Below are positions 45,861 to 55,004 of a stretch of DNA of 64,000 nt, piece after piece. This stretch comes from Geobacter sp. SVR (GTDB lineage Bacteria; Desulfobacterota; Desulfuromonadia; Geobacterales; Pseudopelobacteraceae): positions 3,006,501 to 3,070,500 of the forward strand of contig NZ_AP024469.1 in assembly GCF_016865365.1 (NCBI RefSeq), given 5' to 3'. Within the stretch, counting starts at the first letter, position 1. Every line of letters starts with the position of its first letter. The translations under genes were made by a program, and so were the position numbers. The notes below the pieces were generated by a model. The model was not told the DNA's origin. It saw nothing but the letters and a program-made list of their open reading frames with translations, and ran no database searches.

Positions 45861-47429
45861 ATGCGTATCGGCGATACACGTAAAACGGAACGATTCAGGC
45901 ATCACCATGCGCTTTACGAGGAGCGGATCCTGGCCGAGCAGGTGCGGCAAATCTACGCCCTCGCCCCACTGGGCGCTCTGGCCACTGCCATCAACTCCAT
46001 GATCGTCTTCTTTGTCATGAAGGATGTCATGCGGCCAAGCCTGCTCGTTCCCTGGCTGTCCCTCGTTTTGATCATTACCATTCTCAGGTTGGGCTTGGTG
46101 CTCTGGTTTCGCCGGGTGGCCCCGGAGCCTGACGCTGTCACTCCATGGGCGACGCGGTTCCTCGTCGGCCTGTTTCTGGTCGGACTTGCCTGGGGAGGCA
46201 TCGGCTTTTTTTCGTTTTCAGGGTTTTCGCTGGCACACCAAGTCTTCATCGCCTTTGTGCTCGGCGGCATGGCTGCAGGAGCATCTTCGACTTTCTCGAT
46301 GATCAGGCCCGGCTACGCTACGTTTACCATCCCCGCCCTGGCGCCGCTCGCCGTGCATTTCCTGCTGATCAACGATCCCTTCCACTATGCCATGGGTGCC
46401 ATGGTCTCTCTGTTTGTGCTGCTGCTCTGGAGAATATCCCGGCACAACTACTCCATCAACAGCAGGTCGCTGCGTCTCAGATTCGAAAATATCGAGATGA
46501 TTGCGAGCCTGAAAACAGCCAACGAACGGGTGGAAACACTCAATACCCGGCTGCTGTCCGAGATCGAGGCAAAACACCGAGCTGAAACGGGCCTCAGAAT
46601 CCAACACGAGGCCCTGGAAAGGACCGTTGAGGAACGGACGAGCGAGCTGGTGAGCACCAATGAGCAGCTGACAGCGGCCAAGCTGGCTGCCGAGGCGGCC
46701 AATGTCGCCAAGAGCGAGTTTCTCGTCAACATGAGCCATGAGATGCGCACACCATTGGCAGGCACCCTGGGGATGATCGATCTGGTACTGGAGATGGAGA
46801 TCGGGGACGAAGAGCGACATTTGCTGCAGACGTCACGGCGCTCCGCTGATTCTCTGCTGCGGATCATCTCCGATCTGCTGGATTTTTCCCGGCTGGAAGC
46901 CGGAGTCATGAGGTTCGAGGAGGAGGTGTTCGATACCGAAGAGGTGGTAAGGACGGCGGTCGAAGTGGTTTCACTTTCCGCTGCCGAAAAGGGGATAGAC
47001 CTCTCGTGGCGGATCGAGGAGACGGTGCCGCACAGCATGACGGGTGACAGAGGACGACTACGCCAGGTGCTGGTCAATCTGCTGGGCAACTCGGTCAAAT
47101 TCACCGAAGCCGGCCGGGTGGAGGTGGCTGTTCGGGAGTGGTGCGATGCCGGAGGCAGATTCTTCCTGTTCTGCGTCAGCGATACCGGTGTCGGGATCGC
47201 GCCTCTTGAACTGGAGGAGATCTTCGGCACATTCACCCAGATCGACTCTTCCCTCACCAGGCGGCATGGCGGTACCGGACTCGGCCTTGCCCTTGCCCGG
47301 CAGATAGTTGAGACGTGGGGTGGGAAGGTCTGGGCCGAAAGCCGCGTCGGCGCGGGGAGCACCTTTTATTTCACCGTTCCGTTGACCGCCCCGATCACTC
47401 CTGCCGGGCCTGAGCATACCGGGAGATAA
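45861..47429 (+). CDS. Membrane sensor histidine kinase
   Basis: 522 aa. About six membrane helices occupy residues 35-190, an integral sensor with no periplasmic domain. A coiled coil (210-280) leads to the HisKA domain with His293 in NMSHEMRTPLA. The HATPase has N (LLGNSVKF), G1 (DTGVGIA), F and G2 (GGTGLGLALA) boxes. There is no receiver domain, but a lone response regulator gene overlaps its 3' end on the other strand. Confidence 0.93.
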   Translation: MRIGDTRKTERFRHHHALYEERILAEQVRQIYALAPLGALATAINSMIVFFVMKDVMRPSLLVPWLSLVLIITILRLGLVLWFRRVAPEPDAVTPWATRFLVGLFLVGLAWGGIGFFSFSGFSLAHQVFIAFVLGGMAAGASSTFSMIRPGYATFTIPALAPLAVHFLLINDPFHYAMGAMVSLFVLLLWRISRHNYSINSRSLRLRFENIEMIASLKTANERVETLNTRLLSEIEAKHRAETGLRIQHEALERTVEERTSELVSTNEQLTAAKLAAEAANVAKSEFLVNMSHEMRTPLAGTLGMIDLVLEMEIGDEERHLLQTSRRSADSLLRIISDLLDFSRLEAGVMRFEEEVFDTEEVVRTAVEVVSLSAAEKGIDLSWRIEETVPHSMTGDRGRLRQVLVNLLGNSVKFTEAGRVEVAVREWCDAGGRFFLFCVSDTGVGIAPLELEEIFGTFTQIDSSLTRRHGGTGLGLALARQIVETWGGKVWAESRVGAGSTFYFTVPLTAPITPAGPEHTGR

Positions 47430-47772
47430 GCGACAGCAGCTCATTGAAAATGATCGGCTTGGATATGTAATCGTCCATTCCCGATTGGAGGCATTGGTTC
47501 CTGTCCTTTGCCATGGCATGGGCGGTCATGGCAATAATGGCCACATGTCCCCCCCGGTCCCGCTCCTTCTGCCGAATGATGCGGGTCGCCTCCAGTCCGT
47601 CCAGATCAGGCATCTGGACGTCCATCAGTATCACCTGGTACTCCCCGTTTTCCCAGGCTTCCACCGCACTTCGCCCGTCCGCCACCAGGCTGCAGGGTAT
47701 GTTGCGCCGGGACAGAAGAGTGCTCAACAACTGCCGCATCGTAGCATCGTCCTCGGCAACCAGAATCTTCAT
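47395..47772 (-). CDS. Single-domain response regulator
   Basis: 125 aa, a receiver domain only (CheY-like). Acidic pair at residues 8-9, phospho-acceptor Asp51 in VILMDVQMPDLDG and Lys in YISKPI are present. I chose the second of two adjacent ATGs (47772), which is five bases from GGAGG. It overlaps the kinase gene tail to tail by 35 bases. The VQMPDLDG and GMDDYISKP forms are typical of receivers from hybrid kinases, so it may be a split-off receiver of the neighbouring kinase. Confidence 0.93.
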   Translation of the reverse strand: MKILVAEDDATMRQLLSTLLSRRNIPCSLVADGRSAVEAWENGEYQVILMDVQMPDLDGLEATRIIRQKERDRGGHVAIIAMTAHAMAKDRNQCLQSGMDDYISKPIIFNELLSLISRYAQARQE

Positions 47773-47905
47773 CATCACCTCCAGGAGTGGCCTTCGGCAG
47801 GCCCGTTGATAGTGTAACATCTCCCCGTCGACTGTGCCATCAGGAGTGCGGCACCTCGCGGAGCACAATCCGTTTGACCTGGCCTTCCTCATCACGTACA
47901 AGAAG

Positions 47906-48619
47906 ATGGCCATCCCAATGAAAACTCAGGAGGCCTGGACCGCCGTGGACCGCTCGTCGCGTAACCGTTTGACCGACAAACTGCTGGACCGATTCAGCGG
48001 AGATACGCTGTTCGATGCCATTGCCCGGGCAGTCTGCCATGCCGGTTGTCTGCCGCGCAAGGAGCTGTACGAGGCCTGGGAGATGGCCCGCCGGGTGCGG
48101 CGACGTTTCAGGGGGGGCAGGATCGTCGACTTGGCCTGCGGCCATGGTCTGCTGGCCCAGGTCCTGCTGCTGCTCGACGAAACCTCCCCGGCCGGCTTGG
48201 CCGTGGACCGGCGGATTCCTCAGAGTGCGGCAGCACTGGCAGCCTCCCTGGCAGAAGCCTGGCCTCGGCTGCGGGAACGTATGCGGTTCGAGCAGGCCGA
48301 TCTGTCCGAGGTGGCGCTGCAGCATGATGATCTGATCGTCTCGGCCCATGCCTGCGGCGGTCTGACCGATCTGATCATCGATCGGGCAGTGGCAGCCGGA
48401 GCCCGAGTGGCAGTGCTCCCCTGCTGCCACGATCTTCGGGGTGCCGACCTGGGAGGTCTGGAGGGGTGGCTGGACGGCCCGCTGGCCATGGATGCGGCGC
48501 GGGTGGCCCGGCTGCGTTGTGCCGGCTACCGGGTCCATACCCAGCTGATCCCCGGGGATATCACCCCCAAAAACAGACTGCTGCTGGCGGAACCGGCAAA
48601 GGAGTGCACCAGGGTATGA
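47906..48619 (+). CDS. SAM-dependent methyltransferase-like protein
   Basis: 237 aa if started at ATG 47906 (alternative 47918; neither has a strong site). Motif I VDLACGHG at about 77-84 and ACGGLTD plus VLPCCHD are characteristic of the Methyltransf_32 group. The target is unknown. The stop overlaps the YheU-like start by four bases. The 133 bases between this gene and the response regulator form a divergent promoter region. Confidence 0.75.
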   Translation: MAIPMKTQEAWTAVDRSSRNRLTDKLLDRFSGDTLFDAIARAVCHAGCLPRKELYEAWEMARRVRRRFRGGRIVDLACGHGLLAQVLLLLDETSPAGLAVDRRIPQSAAALAASLAEAWPRLRERMRFEQADLSEVALQHDDLIVSAHACGGLTDLIIDRAVAAGARVAVLPCCHDLRGADLGGLEGWLDGPLAMDAARVARLRCAGYRVHTQLIPGDITPKNRLLLAEPAKECTRV

Positions 48620-48861
48620 CGCGGACAACTCAGAACGACCGGCATGAAGAGGGGATCGAAGTGCCTTGGGAGCGGATCGATCCGGACACGCTGTATAACA
48701 TGGTCAGCGAGTTCGTGACACGGGAGTGGGAAGAGAGCGGTGATGTCAGCCATACCCTTGAACAGAAGATCGGGCAGGTACTGGGGGAACTGCGGCATAA
48801 GCGTGCCAGGGTGGTATTCGATGCGGTATCGGAGAGTTGCAACATTGTGGCGTGTCGATAA
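48616..48861 (+). CDS. YheU-like (UPF0270) protein
   Basis: 81 aa. The core VPWERIDPDTLYNMVSEF, EEWEESG-like stretch and HTLEQKIGQV, ending in ESCNIV, matches the small YheU/UPF0270 family. Function unknown. Coupled to the methyltransferase gene. Confidence 0.85.
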   Translation: MTRTTQNDRHEEGIEVPWERIDPDTLYNMVSEFVTREWEESGDVSHTLEQKIGQVLGELRHKRARVVFDAVSESCNIVACR

Positions 48862-48931
48862 GCGGATGACCGCTCTTCCGGCTATACTGTTACGTATGAC
48901 CCCGACAGGCACTGAAAAGGGGGAATGACCG

Positions 48932-49309
48932 ATGGCAAAAGGATACGTGGCCAACCGGGAACGGCTGGAGGAGATCGCCGGTTTCGGCAAGGGGATCGGC
49001 AAGCGGGCCGGGTTCGCCTGCGAGTGGTGCGGCGGCAAGGATGATCTGCGGGTCTGGGATCAGCGCCCCGACCTGCCCCCTGGCATGGAAACGCTGGCAT
49101 TGCTGTGCCTGCGCTGCCGGGGTTGGGCTGACGGGCGACAGGTGGAGCCGCGGGAGCTGCGCGCGATCCGTGACGCCCTGTGGAGCGATGTACCGGCAGT
49201 GGCCGAAGGCGCTGCGCGGGTGCTGTCCCGCTGCCGGGAGCCGTGGGTACGGGAGGCCATCGAAGAGAGCTTCATCGATGAGACGGTCAAGACCGAGCTG
49301 CTGAAATAG
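48932..49309 (+). CDS. Zinc-ribbon protein of unknown function
   Basis: 125 aa. The N-terminal half has CEWC and CLRC pairs about 38 residues apart, likely a zinc site, following a GFGKGIGKRAGF segment. It somewhat resembles the PhnA zinc-ribbon or an HNH scaffold without the His. The C-terminal half is helical. Starts after GGGGGA. Confidence 0.6.
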   Translation: MAKGYVANRERLEEIAGFGKGIGKRAGFACEWCGGKDDLRVWDQRPDLPPGMETLALLCLRCRGWADGRQVEPRELRAIRDALWSDVPAVAEGAARVLSRCREPWVREAIEESFIDETVKTELLK

Positions 49310-49335
49310 CAGTTTACTGCCGAAGGGAGAAGGAA

Positions 49336-50157
49336 ATGCTCAAGTTCACGATAGATACCGGGAAATGCATCCGCTGCGGCCAGTGCGCAGCTGACTGTCC
49401 CACCCGCATCATCACCACCAGCGACGGTCTGCCGGCCATCCCGGCGGAAAAGGAAGCGGCCTGCTACCGGTGCCAGCACTGCCTGGCGATCTGCCCCACC
49501 GCTGCGCTCTCGATCCTGGGGCGGCTGCCGGAGGCGAGCCGGCCTCTGGCAGGGGCGTATCCCGATCCGGACAACCTGGAGACCCTGATCAAGGGACGCC
49601 GCTCGGTGCGGCTCTATCTGGACGAGAACCTGGAACCGGCCCTGTTGCAGCGGCTGCTGGAGGTGGCCTGGCATGCCCCCACCGGGATCAACTCCCGTCA
49701 GGTCCGTCTGACCGTGGTGGATGACCGTGACAAGCTGGCTGCTTTCCGCGAACAGATCATGGCGGGCCTGAGCCGGCTGGTGCGCGATGGGGAACTGCCC
49801 GAGGGGCTGGGATTTTTCGCTGATTTCGTCCGGCTGTGGGAGGACAAGGGGGTTGATACGCTGTTTCGGGGGGCGCCGCATTTCCTGGTGGCCTCGGCCC
49901 CGCAGGAGGTGGTTTCACCCCTGCCCGACTGTCTGATCGCGCTCTCCTACTTCGAGCTGTTCGCTCAGGCCAACGGCGTTGGCACGGTCTGGGACGGCCT
50001 GGCAAAAATAGCCATCGACACCCTGCTGCCGGAAACCCGCCAAATCCTCGGCATTCCGGAAGATCACCTGATCGGCTATGCCATGGCCTTCGGCCGGCCG
50101 GCGGTCAGCTATGCCCGCACCGTACAGCACGGCCCGGCGCTGATCCATCGCATCTAA
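49336..50157 (+). CDS. Ferredoxin-nitroreductase fusion
   Basis: 273 aa. Residues 1-60 are a 2x[4Fe-4S] ferredoxin (CIRCGQCAADCP and CYRCQHCLAICP). The rest is a nitroreductase domain with FMN-contact RRSVRLY and HAPTGINSRQ. This domain order is common in anaerobes. It would pass ferredoxin electrons to a flavin and then to a small substrate, which cannot be named. Confidence 0.92.
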   Translation: MLKFTIDTGKCIRCGQCAADCPTRIITTSDGLPAIPAEKEAACYRCQHCLAICPTAALSILGRLPEASRPLAGAYPDPDNLETLIKGRRSVRLYLDENLEPALLQRLLEVAWHAPTGINSRQVRLTVVDDRDKLAAFREQIMAGLSRLVRDGELPEGLGFFADFVRLWEDKGVDTLFRGAPHFLVASAPQEVVSPLPDCLIALSYFELFAQANGVGTVWDGLAKIAIDTLLPETRQILGIPEDHLIGYAMAFGRPAVSYARTVQHGPALIHRI

Positions 50158-50197
50158 GCGGCCTTTGCACCATCTCCGCGAAAACCGGAGGTAACGA

Positions 50198-50479
50198 ATG
50201 TACGCCTGCGCGCTCCTGCTCTCGATCGTCCTGGTAAACATCACGCTGTTCATGATCCTGATACGGCTGCATCTCAAACACGGGGAATTCTTCAGGCGGT
50301 TGGTGTCAGGCGATCTCTACGGTCACAGCGGCATCCTGACCAACATGTCGGAATTCATTCTGAACGGAAAATACGCCGAAATGAACGACCGGCTTCTCAC
50401 CACGTTCTGCCGGGCATTCGTACTGTCGCTTCTGCTGTCATTGACGGTAATGGTGGTGACGTTTCTGCACTATGCCTGA
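50198..50479 (+). CDS. Small two-helix membrane protein
   Basis: 93 aa. Membrane helices at about 3-24 and 70-92 flank a polar middle. Good GGAGG site. No family recognised. It may be co-transcribed with the nitroreductase 40 bases upstream. Confidence 0.6.
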   Translation: MYACALLLSIVLVNITLFMILIRLHLKHGEFFRRLVSGDLYGHSGILTNMSEFILNGKYAEMNDRLLTTFCRAFVLSLLLSLTVMVVTFLHYA

Positions 50480-50490
50480 CGGGACGCCGG

Positions 50491-50691
50491 TTACCAGTTG
50501 TCGAGCACCCGGCTGTTGAGTGCATCCTTGAGTTCCTGCCTCAATTTGAGAAGCATGGCCCGCTCTTCACCATAGCTGTGATTGATGCTCTCGGTAAGCT
50601 GGGAATGCAGTTTGCTCATCTTGCTGCGATCCCCGATCGCGGCTCTGAGTTCCCGGCGCAGGGCAGGAATGCATACCGTTGAGGTCGTCAT
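50491..50691 (-). CDS. Small helical protein, downstream of a structured leader
   Basis: 66 aa, soluble, basic, helical (KMSKLHSQLTESINHSY, MLLKLRQELKDAL). No family recognised. On the minus strand it is the first gene after a promoter, a structured leader and an intrinsic terminator (50762-50967), which suggests regulated expression. Confidence 0.6.
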   Translation of the reverse strand: MTTSTVCIPALRRELRAAIGDRSKMSKLHSQLTESINHSYGEERAMLLKLRQELKDALNSRVLDNW

Positions 50692-50761
50692 GTGGCACCG
50701 CCTTTATCTGTGTGATTGAATAATCGTTCCCGGCTGCCGGCCTTCCGGAGCGCGCGCCCTG

Positions 50762-50801
50762 AAAAAAACAAAAACCCGCCTTTTCTTCCAAAAGGCAGGT
50801 T
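50762..50801 (-). terminator. Minus-strand intrinsic terminator in the leader
   Basis: On the minus strand AACCTGCCTTTT (50801-50790) pairs with AAAAGGCGGGTT (50784-50773), one G-T pair, then T-rich to 50762. It lies 70 bases before the small-gene start. Confidence 0.8.
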
Positions 50802-50967
50802 CGTGAACTTCGACCACATGCGGCATTACTTCTACCGCTTCCACGCCCCCTCTTCCCGGGCAGGGCAGGTGGCTTTGCGTTATCCGGGTCCCCCGGATTT
50901 TGCCTTTTTGGTGAGACCGTATTCTCTTTTCGATCGCCTAGAATGCCTGATTATTCACCCATGTCAA
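50802..50967 (-). promoter_or_regulatory. Structured leader, possible GEMM-like riboswitch, with promoter
   Basis: Promoter on the minus strand: TTGACA (50967-50962), 17 bases, ATTCTA (50944-50939). The transcript then carries AGGCAAAATCCGG, a strong ATCCGG/CCGGAT hairpin, and AACGCAAAGCC (10 bases identical to the GEMM-I core ACGCAAAGCC at 50880-50871). A hairpin GCGGTA/TGCCGC and the terminator follow. The 5' half resembles c-di-GMP-I aptamers. The 3' half does not match the consensus, so the class is uncertain. Confidence 0.45.
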
Positions 50968-51018
50968 CAAAAAGCAGCAGACTTTGCCGCCTTTCTTTTC
51001 CGGTGCCTGCCAAGACTG

Positions 51019-51465
51019 TCATATCCTGTTGACCCTGAGAATCTGCCCCTCCATATCCTCGACCCTCACCGTGTCATCGAGCCGCAGCGCCTCGTCGGAG
51101 TAGCAGACCCATTCTTCGGCACCCGACACGGGGATGCGGAGTCTGACGATCCACCGGCCGGTGCCGCCGTCGGCCCGGCGGACGATGATACCGGTTTCTC
51201 CGACAACCCCCTCCCTGAAAATCCCGGCGTTGACGCGGTTATTCTTGGGTTTCAGGTATTTGAACCACATCAGGGAAAAGCTGATCGAAGCTGCCGCCCA
51301 GAGCAGAATCTGGCCCACAGCCGGAAAGCCGGGCCAGAATGCCTTCAGCACTCCGACTGCCAGTGCACCAATGCCGAACCAGATGATCGTGAATGAGGGA
51401 ATGACCAGTTCCAGGCCGATCAGACAAAAACCGGCAATGATCCAGTACCACCATTCGAGTTGCAT
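51019..51465 (-). CDS. NfeD-family membrane protein
   Basis: 148 aa. Two to three N-terminal membrane helices (WWYWIIAGFCLIGLELVIPSF) and a C-terminal OB-fold (GETGIIVRRADG) give the short NfeD form. These usually pair with an SPFH/stomatin gene, which is absent here. Confidence 0.85.
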   Translation of the reverse strand: MQLEWWYWIIAGFCLIGLELVIPSFTIIWFGIGALAVGVLKAFWPGFPAVGQILLWAAASISFSLMWFKYLKPKNNRVNAGIFREGVVGETGIIVRRADGGTGRWIVRLRIPVSGAEEWVCYSDEALRLDDTVRVEDMEGQILRVNRI

Positions 51466-51593
51466 GACCGGAATCTCTCCCAGAAGTCGTGGTTATGTGC
51501 CATGACCGCAGTGTAGCATGTCACGGGCGATTGGCAAATAAACGTTGCAGAAGCCGGTCTGCCTGCGGCATAGTACGTTACAGGGAGGATGTA

Positions 51594-51785
51594 ATGGATA
51601 TCGTCAACGTGGCAGGCGCAGCTCAGATGATGAAAATCTCACAGACCCGGCAGGTCCTGGCTACCACCCTGATGAAACAAGCGGCCGACCAGCAGTCGCA
51701 GATCGCCACTCTGCTGGAGCAAAATGCCCAGCAACAATCCCCGCCCACCGGCGACCCTGAGTTCAGCTTCTCGACATACGCCTGA
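51594..51785 (+). CDS. YjfB-family small protein
   Basis: 63 aa from ATG 51594 after AGGGAGG. The pattern MDI..., SQTRQVLATTLMKQAADQQ and a polar C-terminus match the YjfB putative motility family. Function unproven. Confidence 0.7.
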   Translation: MDIVNVAGAAQMMKISQTRQVLATTLMKQAADQQSQIATLLEQNAQQQSPPTGDPEFSFSTYA

Positions 51786-51871
51786 CCTCCGGTTTACACC
51801 TCTCTCCCCGGACCGTCTCCCCCCTGCCACATGCGCCCGCTGACACCCCTGATGCTGCTCTTTCGCCCCTT

Positions 51872-53008
51872 TCATTCGAGATCGGCCGGGATGTTCAACG
51901 TGAAAAGGGTACCGGTTTCCGGCGAAGATGAAAAACCTATCTTTCCCTTCAGAAAACGTTCTGCCAGCAATTTCATGGAATAGGTGCCGAACCCCCTGCC
52001 GGTTCCGTTCTTGGTGCTGAAGTGACGCTTGAACAACCTCTGGGACACCTCTTCGGGCACATATCGCTCGCTCCACACCGTAAAAATCTTTCCGCAGCCA
52101 TCATCTTCAAACGACAATCGCACCTCGCCCGCCTCTTCCGTGGCTTCAAAGGCATTTTTAAGCATATTGACCAGGACGCGGTAGAGGATGGTGAGATCGC
52201 TCTTCAGGGTCAACCCGGCCACATCATCCGGCAGTTTCAGTATTTTTCCGACGGCAACCGGATTTGAGGCGAAAAAGTGTGCAATTTCGTCGATGACCGT
52301 ACTCAGCTCAAGGGTCTGCAGGTCGGGTTTATAGTCGATCCGGTTGGCATTGCTGAGAAGCTTCTGGAGCTTGATTTCGCGGTATAACCTCGTTAACAGC
52401 AGTTTCAAGGGCTTCGCGACCGCCTGATGCTCATCGGCCAGCCTTCTTTCCACGACGAATGACGTTGCCAGCAATCCGCTGATGATGTTGTTGATGTCGT
52501 GAAAGAACACCTGTTCCAGCGCTGTGCGCCATTCGCGGTCGGTAATGTCCTGCATGAACAAAAACAGGAGATCCTGACCCTGCACCGCAACCGGATACGA
52601 TCGCACCTTCAGACAGAGATCATAGGTGCAGTCCTGGCCTGCAACGGTTACGACACACTTCATTTCATTGCCAGACTCCCGGTTCAGACCGCACAGGACG
52701 GCGTGGGCGACCCCGCAGGTGGAGCACTGTTCGTTTGCTCCATCGCAACAGCCGGGATTTCCGATGGCATTGATACATTTGATGGCCTCTCCGGGACACT
52801 GACCGATAAAGGAATGCTTGTCCCCGATTCCGAACATCTGAAGAAACGCGGCATTGGCCTCCAGAATCTGCCCCTGCTCATTGAGAACGATCAGGCCGTC
52901 CCTTACCATCGTCATCATATGGCTGACCAGGAAATCGTTTCTCACCAGTGCTGATTGGCGGTACAGGGCCGATTCGGCGGGATTCGCTGAAGCATGTTCG
53001 GTTTCCAT
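51872..53008 (-). CDS. PAS sensor histidine kinase with cysteine-rich PAS insert
   Basis: 378 aa, cytoplasmic. A PAS domain (about 30-160) contains eight or more Cys in GQCPGEAIKCINA, GNPGCCDGANEQCSTCG and VLCG. The H-box is FFHDINNIISG, of a divergent HisKA type. The HATPase has N (NMLKNAFEA), G1 (DDGCGK) and GRGFGTYS boxes. The Cys set could bind metal or respond to redox state (inference). No regulator gene is adjacent. Confidence 0.88.
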   Translation of the reverse strand: METEHASANPAESALYRQSALVRNDFLVSHMMTMVRDGLIVLNEQGQILEANAAFLQMFGIGDKHSFIGQCPGEAIKCINAIGNPGCCDGANEQCSTCGVAHAVLCGLNRESGNEMKCVVTVAGQDCTYDLCLKVRSYPVAVQGQDLLFLFMQDITDREWRTALEQVFFHDINNIISGLLATSFVVERRLADEHQAVAKPLKLLLTRLYREIKLQKLLSNANRIDYKPDLQTLELSTVIDEIAHFFASNPVAVGKILKLPDDVAGLTLKSDLTILYRVLVNMLKNAFEATEEAGEVRLSFEDDGCGKIFTVWSERYVPEEVSQRLFKRHFSTKNGTGRGFGTYSMKLLAERFLKGKIGFSSSPETGTLFTLNIPADLE

Positions 53009-53151
53009 GAAGACCTCGGGAGGAAAGGATTAACAGCCGGCAACGGGGGGCGAAGCGCCATAGGTCCGGCTTCATCTGCCAGCCATCACGATCTGTCATT
53101 GAAGCAGAACAACAGGTGCCACTGTACGTGGCGGCAACACCGCCAGTCCAT

Positions 53152-54000
53152 TCAGTCAGCAGCGTACTCTGCGGCATGGTAAGAGCTGCGCACATAGGGT
53201 CCGCTCTCCACATGGGCGAACCCGAGCGCGAGAGCTGCCAGCCGCAGCTTCTCGAACCGGTCGGGATGGACGTACTCCTGGACCGGGTAGTGCCGCCGGC
53301 TGGGGGCCAGATACTGGCCGATGCTGAGAAAGGTGCAGCCGACCCGCCGCAGGTCGCCCAGCACCTGCAGTACCTCCTGCTCCTCTTCCCCCATTCCCAG
53401 CATGATGCCCGATTTGCGCCCGATCAGCGGCCCCAGCTCGGCGCACAGGCGCAGCACCTCCAGCGAGCGGAGATAATCGGCGCCGCTGCGGATATGGTAC
53501 AATCGCGGCACGGTCTCCACATTATGGGCGATGATGTCGGGGCGCGCTGCGACAACGGTCTCCAGGCTGGCGCGACTGCCCTGGAAATCCGGCACCAGCA
53601 GTTCAATCCGGGTGGAGGACGATGCGGTGCGGATGGCGGCCACCGTGGCGGCATACAGGCCGGCCCCACCATCGGCCAGATCGTCGCGGGTGGGACTGGT
53701 GATCACCACATGGGAGAGCTTGAGCCGGCTGGCCGCCTCGGCCACTCTGCCCGGCTCGTTGCTGTCAACCGGCAGCGGTGTCGTTTTTTCCACGTTGCAG
53801 AAGGAACAGAGACGGGTGCAGTGTTTGCCGAGGATCAGGAAGGTGGCCTGGCCGCAGGAAAAGCATTCCGAGATGTTGGGGCAGAGTGCCTGCTGGCAGA
53901 CCGTGTTCAGCCGCAGCTCCCCCAGCAGCAGCCGCATTTCGGCCTGCTGGCCGGGATTGACCCGCTTCTGCAGCCACTCCGGTTTCCGCTGGATGTTCAT
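53152..54000 (-). CDS. lipA: Lipoyl synthase
   Basis: 282 aa from ATG 54000. The auxiliary cluster ligands are Cys35, Cys40, Cys46 and the radical-SAM cluster CTRLCSFC Cys61, Cys65, Cys68. It inserts two sulfurs into octanoyl chains on carrier proteins such as GcvH. It overlaps the ligase gene by four bases (ATGA). Confidence 0.96.
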   Translation of the reverse strand: MNIQRKPEWLQKRVNPGQQAEMRLLLGELRLNTVCQQALCPNISECFSCGQATFLILGKHCTRLCSFCNVEKTTPLPVDSNEPGRVAEAASRLKLSHVVITSPTRDDLADGGAGLYAATVAAIRTASSSTRIELLVPDFQGSRASLETVVAARPDIIAHNVETVPRLYHIRSGADYLRSLEVLRLCAELGPLIGRKSGIMLGMGEEEQEVLQVLGDLRRVGCTFLSIGQYLAPSRRHYPVQEYVHPDRFEKLRLAALALGFAHVESGPYVRSSYHAAEYAAD

Positions 54001-54818
54001 TGTTCTGCTCCCTCCAGATTCCAAGCTTCTCGAGCATATTTCAGCGGCACCAGTCCCTGTGCAGCCTGTGACTCCTGCGCCGAGAGCGTCCCGCAGCGCA
54101 GATCGATCTCGAACGTATCGGCAAAGGCGGCTGCCAGCCGATCGCCGAGACCCGGCAGATCGGCCGCCACGCCGCACTCGGCCAGGGCGGTCACCCCCGC
54201 CGCTAGATGGGGCGTATTGTCCCGCATGTAGCAGAGCCCTGTTGACGCCCGATTCAGCAGGGGAATCGAACCGTGCTGGAAAATGATCCCTTTTGTGCGG
54301 CGCTGAGCGTTGCCGCCGATCTTGCAGCCATTGACCAGGATATCGAAGGTTTCTCGGCCGGCAAAACAGAAGGGGGTGCGCTCCCCCAACCGGGTGCCTT
54401 CAGGCGCCGTGTCTACGGCATAGTCCGCCTCAAGCCCGAGCCCGCGATAGAAGGTCAGCAGGAAGCCGGTCAGTACGCGAAAGGAATCCTTCACCGACGA
54501 GGCGGGGGGGATCTGGTACGGAGCGCAGACCAGCGAATAGGTCAGCTCGTCGGTGTGATAGATCGTGCCACCGCCGGTGATCCGCCGCACCACCGCTACT
54601 CCGTCGGCCCGACAACGCTCCAGGTTGAGCGCCTCGTCCGCCTTCTGAAAGCGCCCCAGAGACAGGGCTGGAGGGGACCAGCGGTACAGCCGCAGCACCG
54701 GCAGCGACGTGCCGGGATCGAAGCAGCTCAACAGCGCTTCATCGATGGCCATGTTATCCGCACCTGGAAGCGGTTCGCTGAGGATCAGGCGCCAGGGTAT
54801 GGTGGTGTGATCGGTCAT
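53997..54818 (-). CDS. Lipoate/octanoate-protein ligase or transferase (LplA/LipM family)
   Basis: 273 aa. Family motifs RRITGGGTIYH, NGCKIGGNAQRR and FQHGSIP are present. Being fused by overlap with lipA, and with no lipB nearby, an octanoyl transferase (LipM-like) role is more likely than scavenging. CFAG Cys is a possible acyl nucleophile. It completes the lipoylation needed by the gcv operon upstream. Confidence 0.88.
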   Translation of the reverse strand: MTDHTTIPWRLILSEPLPGADNMAIDEALLSCFDPGTSLPVLRLYRWSPPALSLGRFQKADEALNLERCRADGVAVVRRITGGGTIYHTDELTYSLVCAPYQIPPASSVKDSFRVLTGFLLTFYRGLGLEADYAVDTAPEGTRLGERTPFCFAGRETFDILVNGCKIGGNAQRRTKGIIFQHGSIPLLNRASTGLCYMRDNTPHLAAGVTALAECGVAADLPGLGDRLAAAFADTFEIDLRCGTLSAQESQAAQGLVPLKYAREAWNLEGAEQ

Positions 54819-55004
54819 GAGGTGTTCTCGCTCTGTTCCTTCTCTTCGTACCCCTGTCCCCTTTAGCCCCTATGGTCCTCTTATCCTGGAAGGGGAACGC
54901 CTGATCGGGACATTGCCGGAAATTGCGTCGGCAGCCTGCCGGAGCGTCCCTCCCCTTAGGGTAAGGGGATGACAGGTGGGGTTATGAGCAGGCGCCGCAA
55001 TCGA

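Noticed and set aside
54178-54286. Longer lipA start
   Set aside because: The extension is Arg/Ser-rich shadow over the ligase gene; the ATG at 54000 gives normal lipoyl synthase length and an ATGA overlap.
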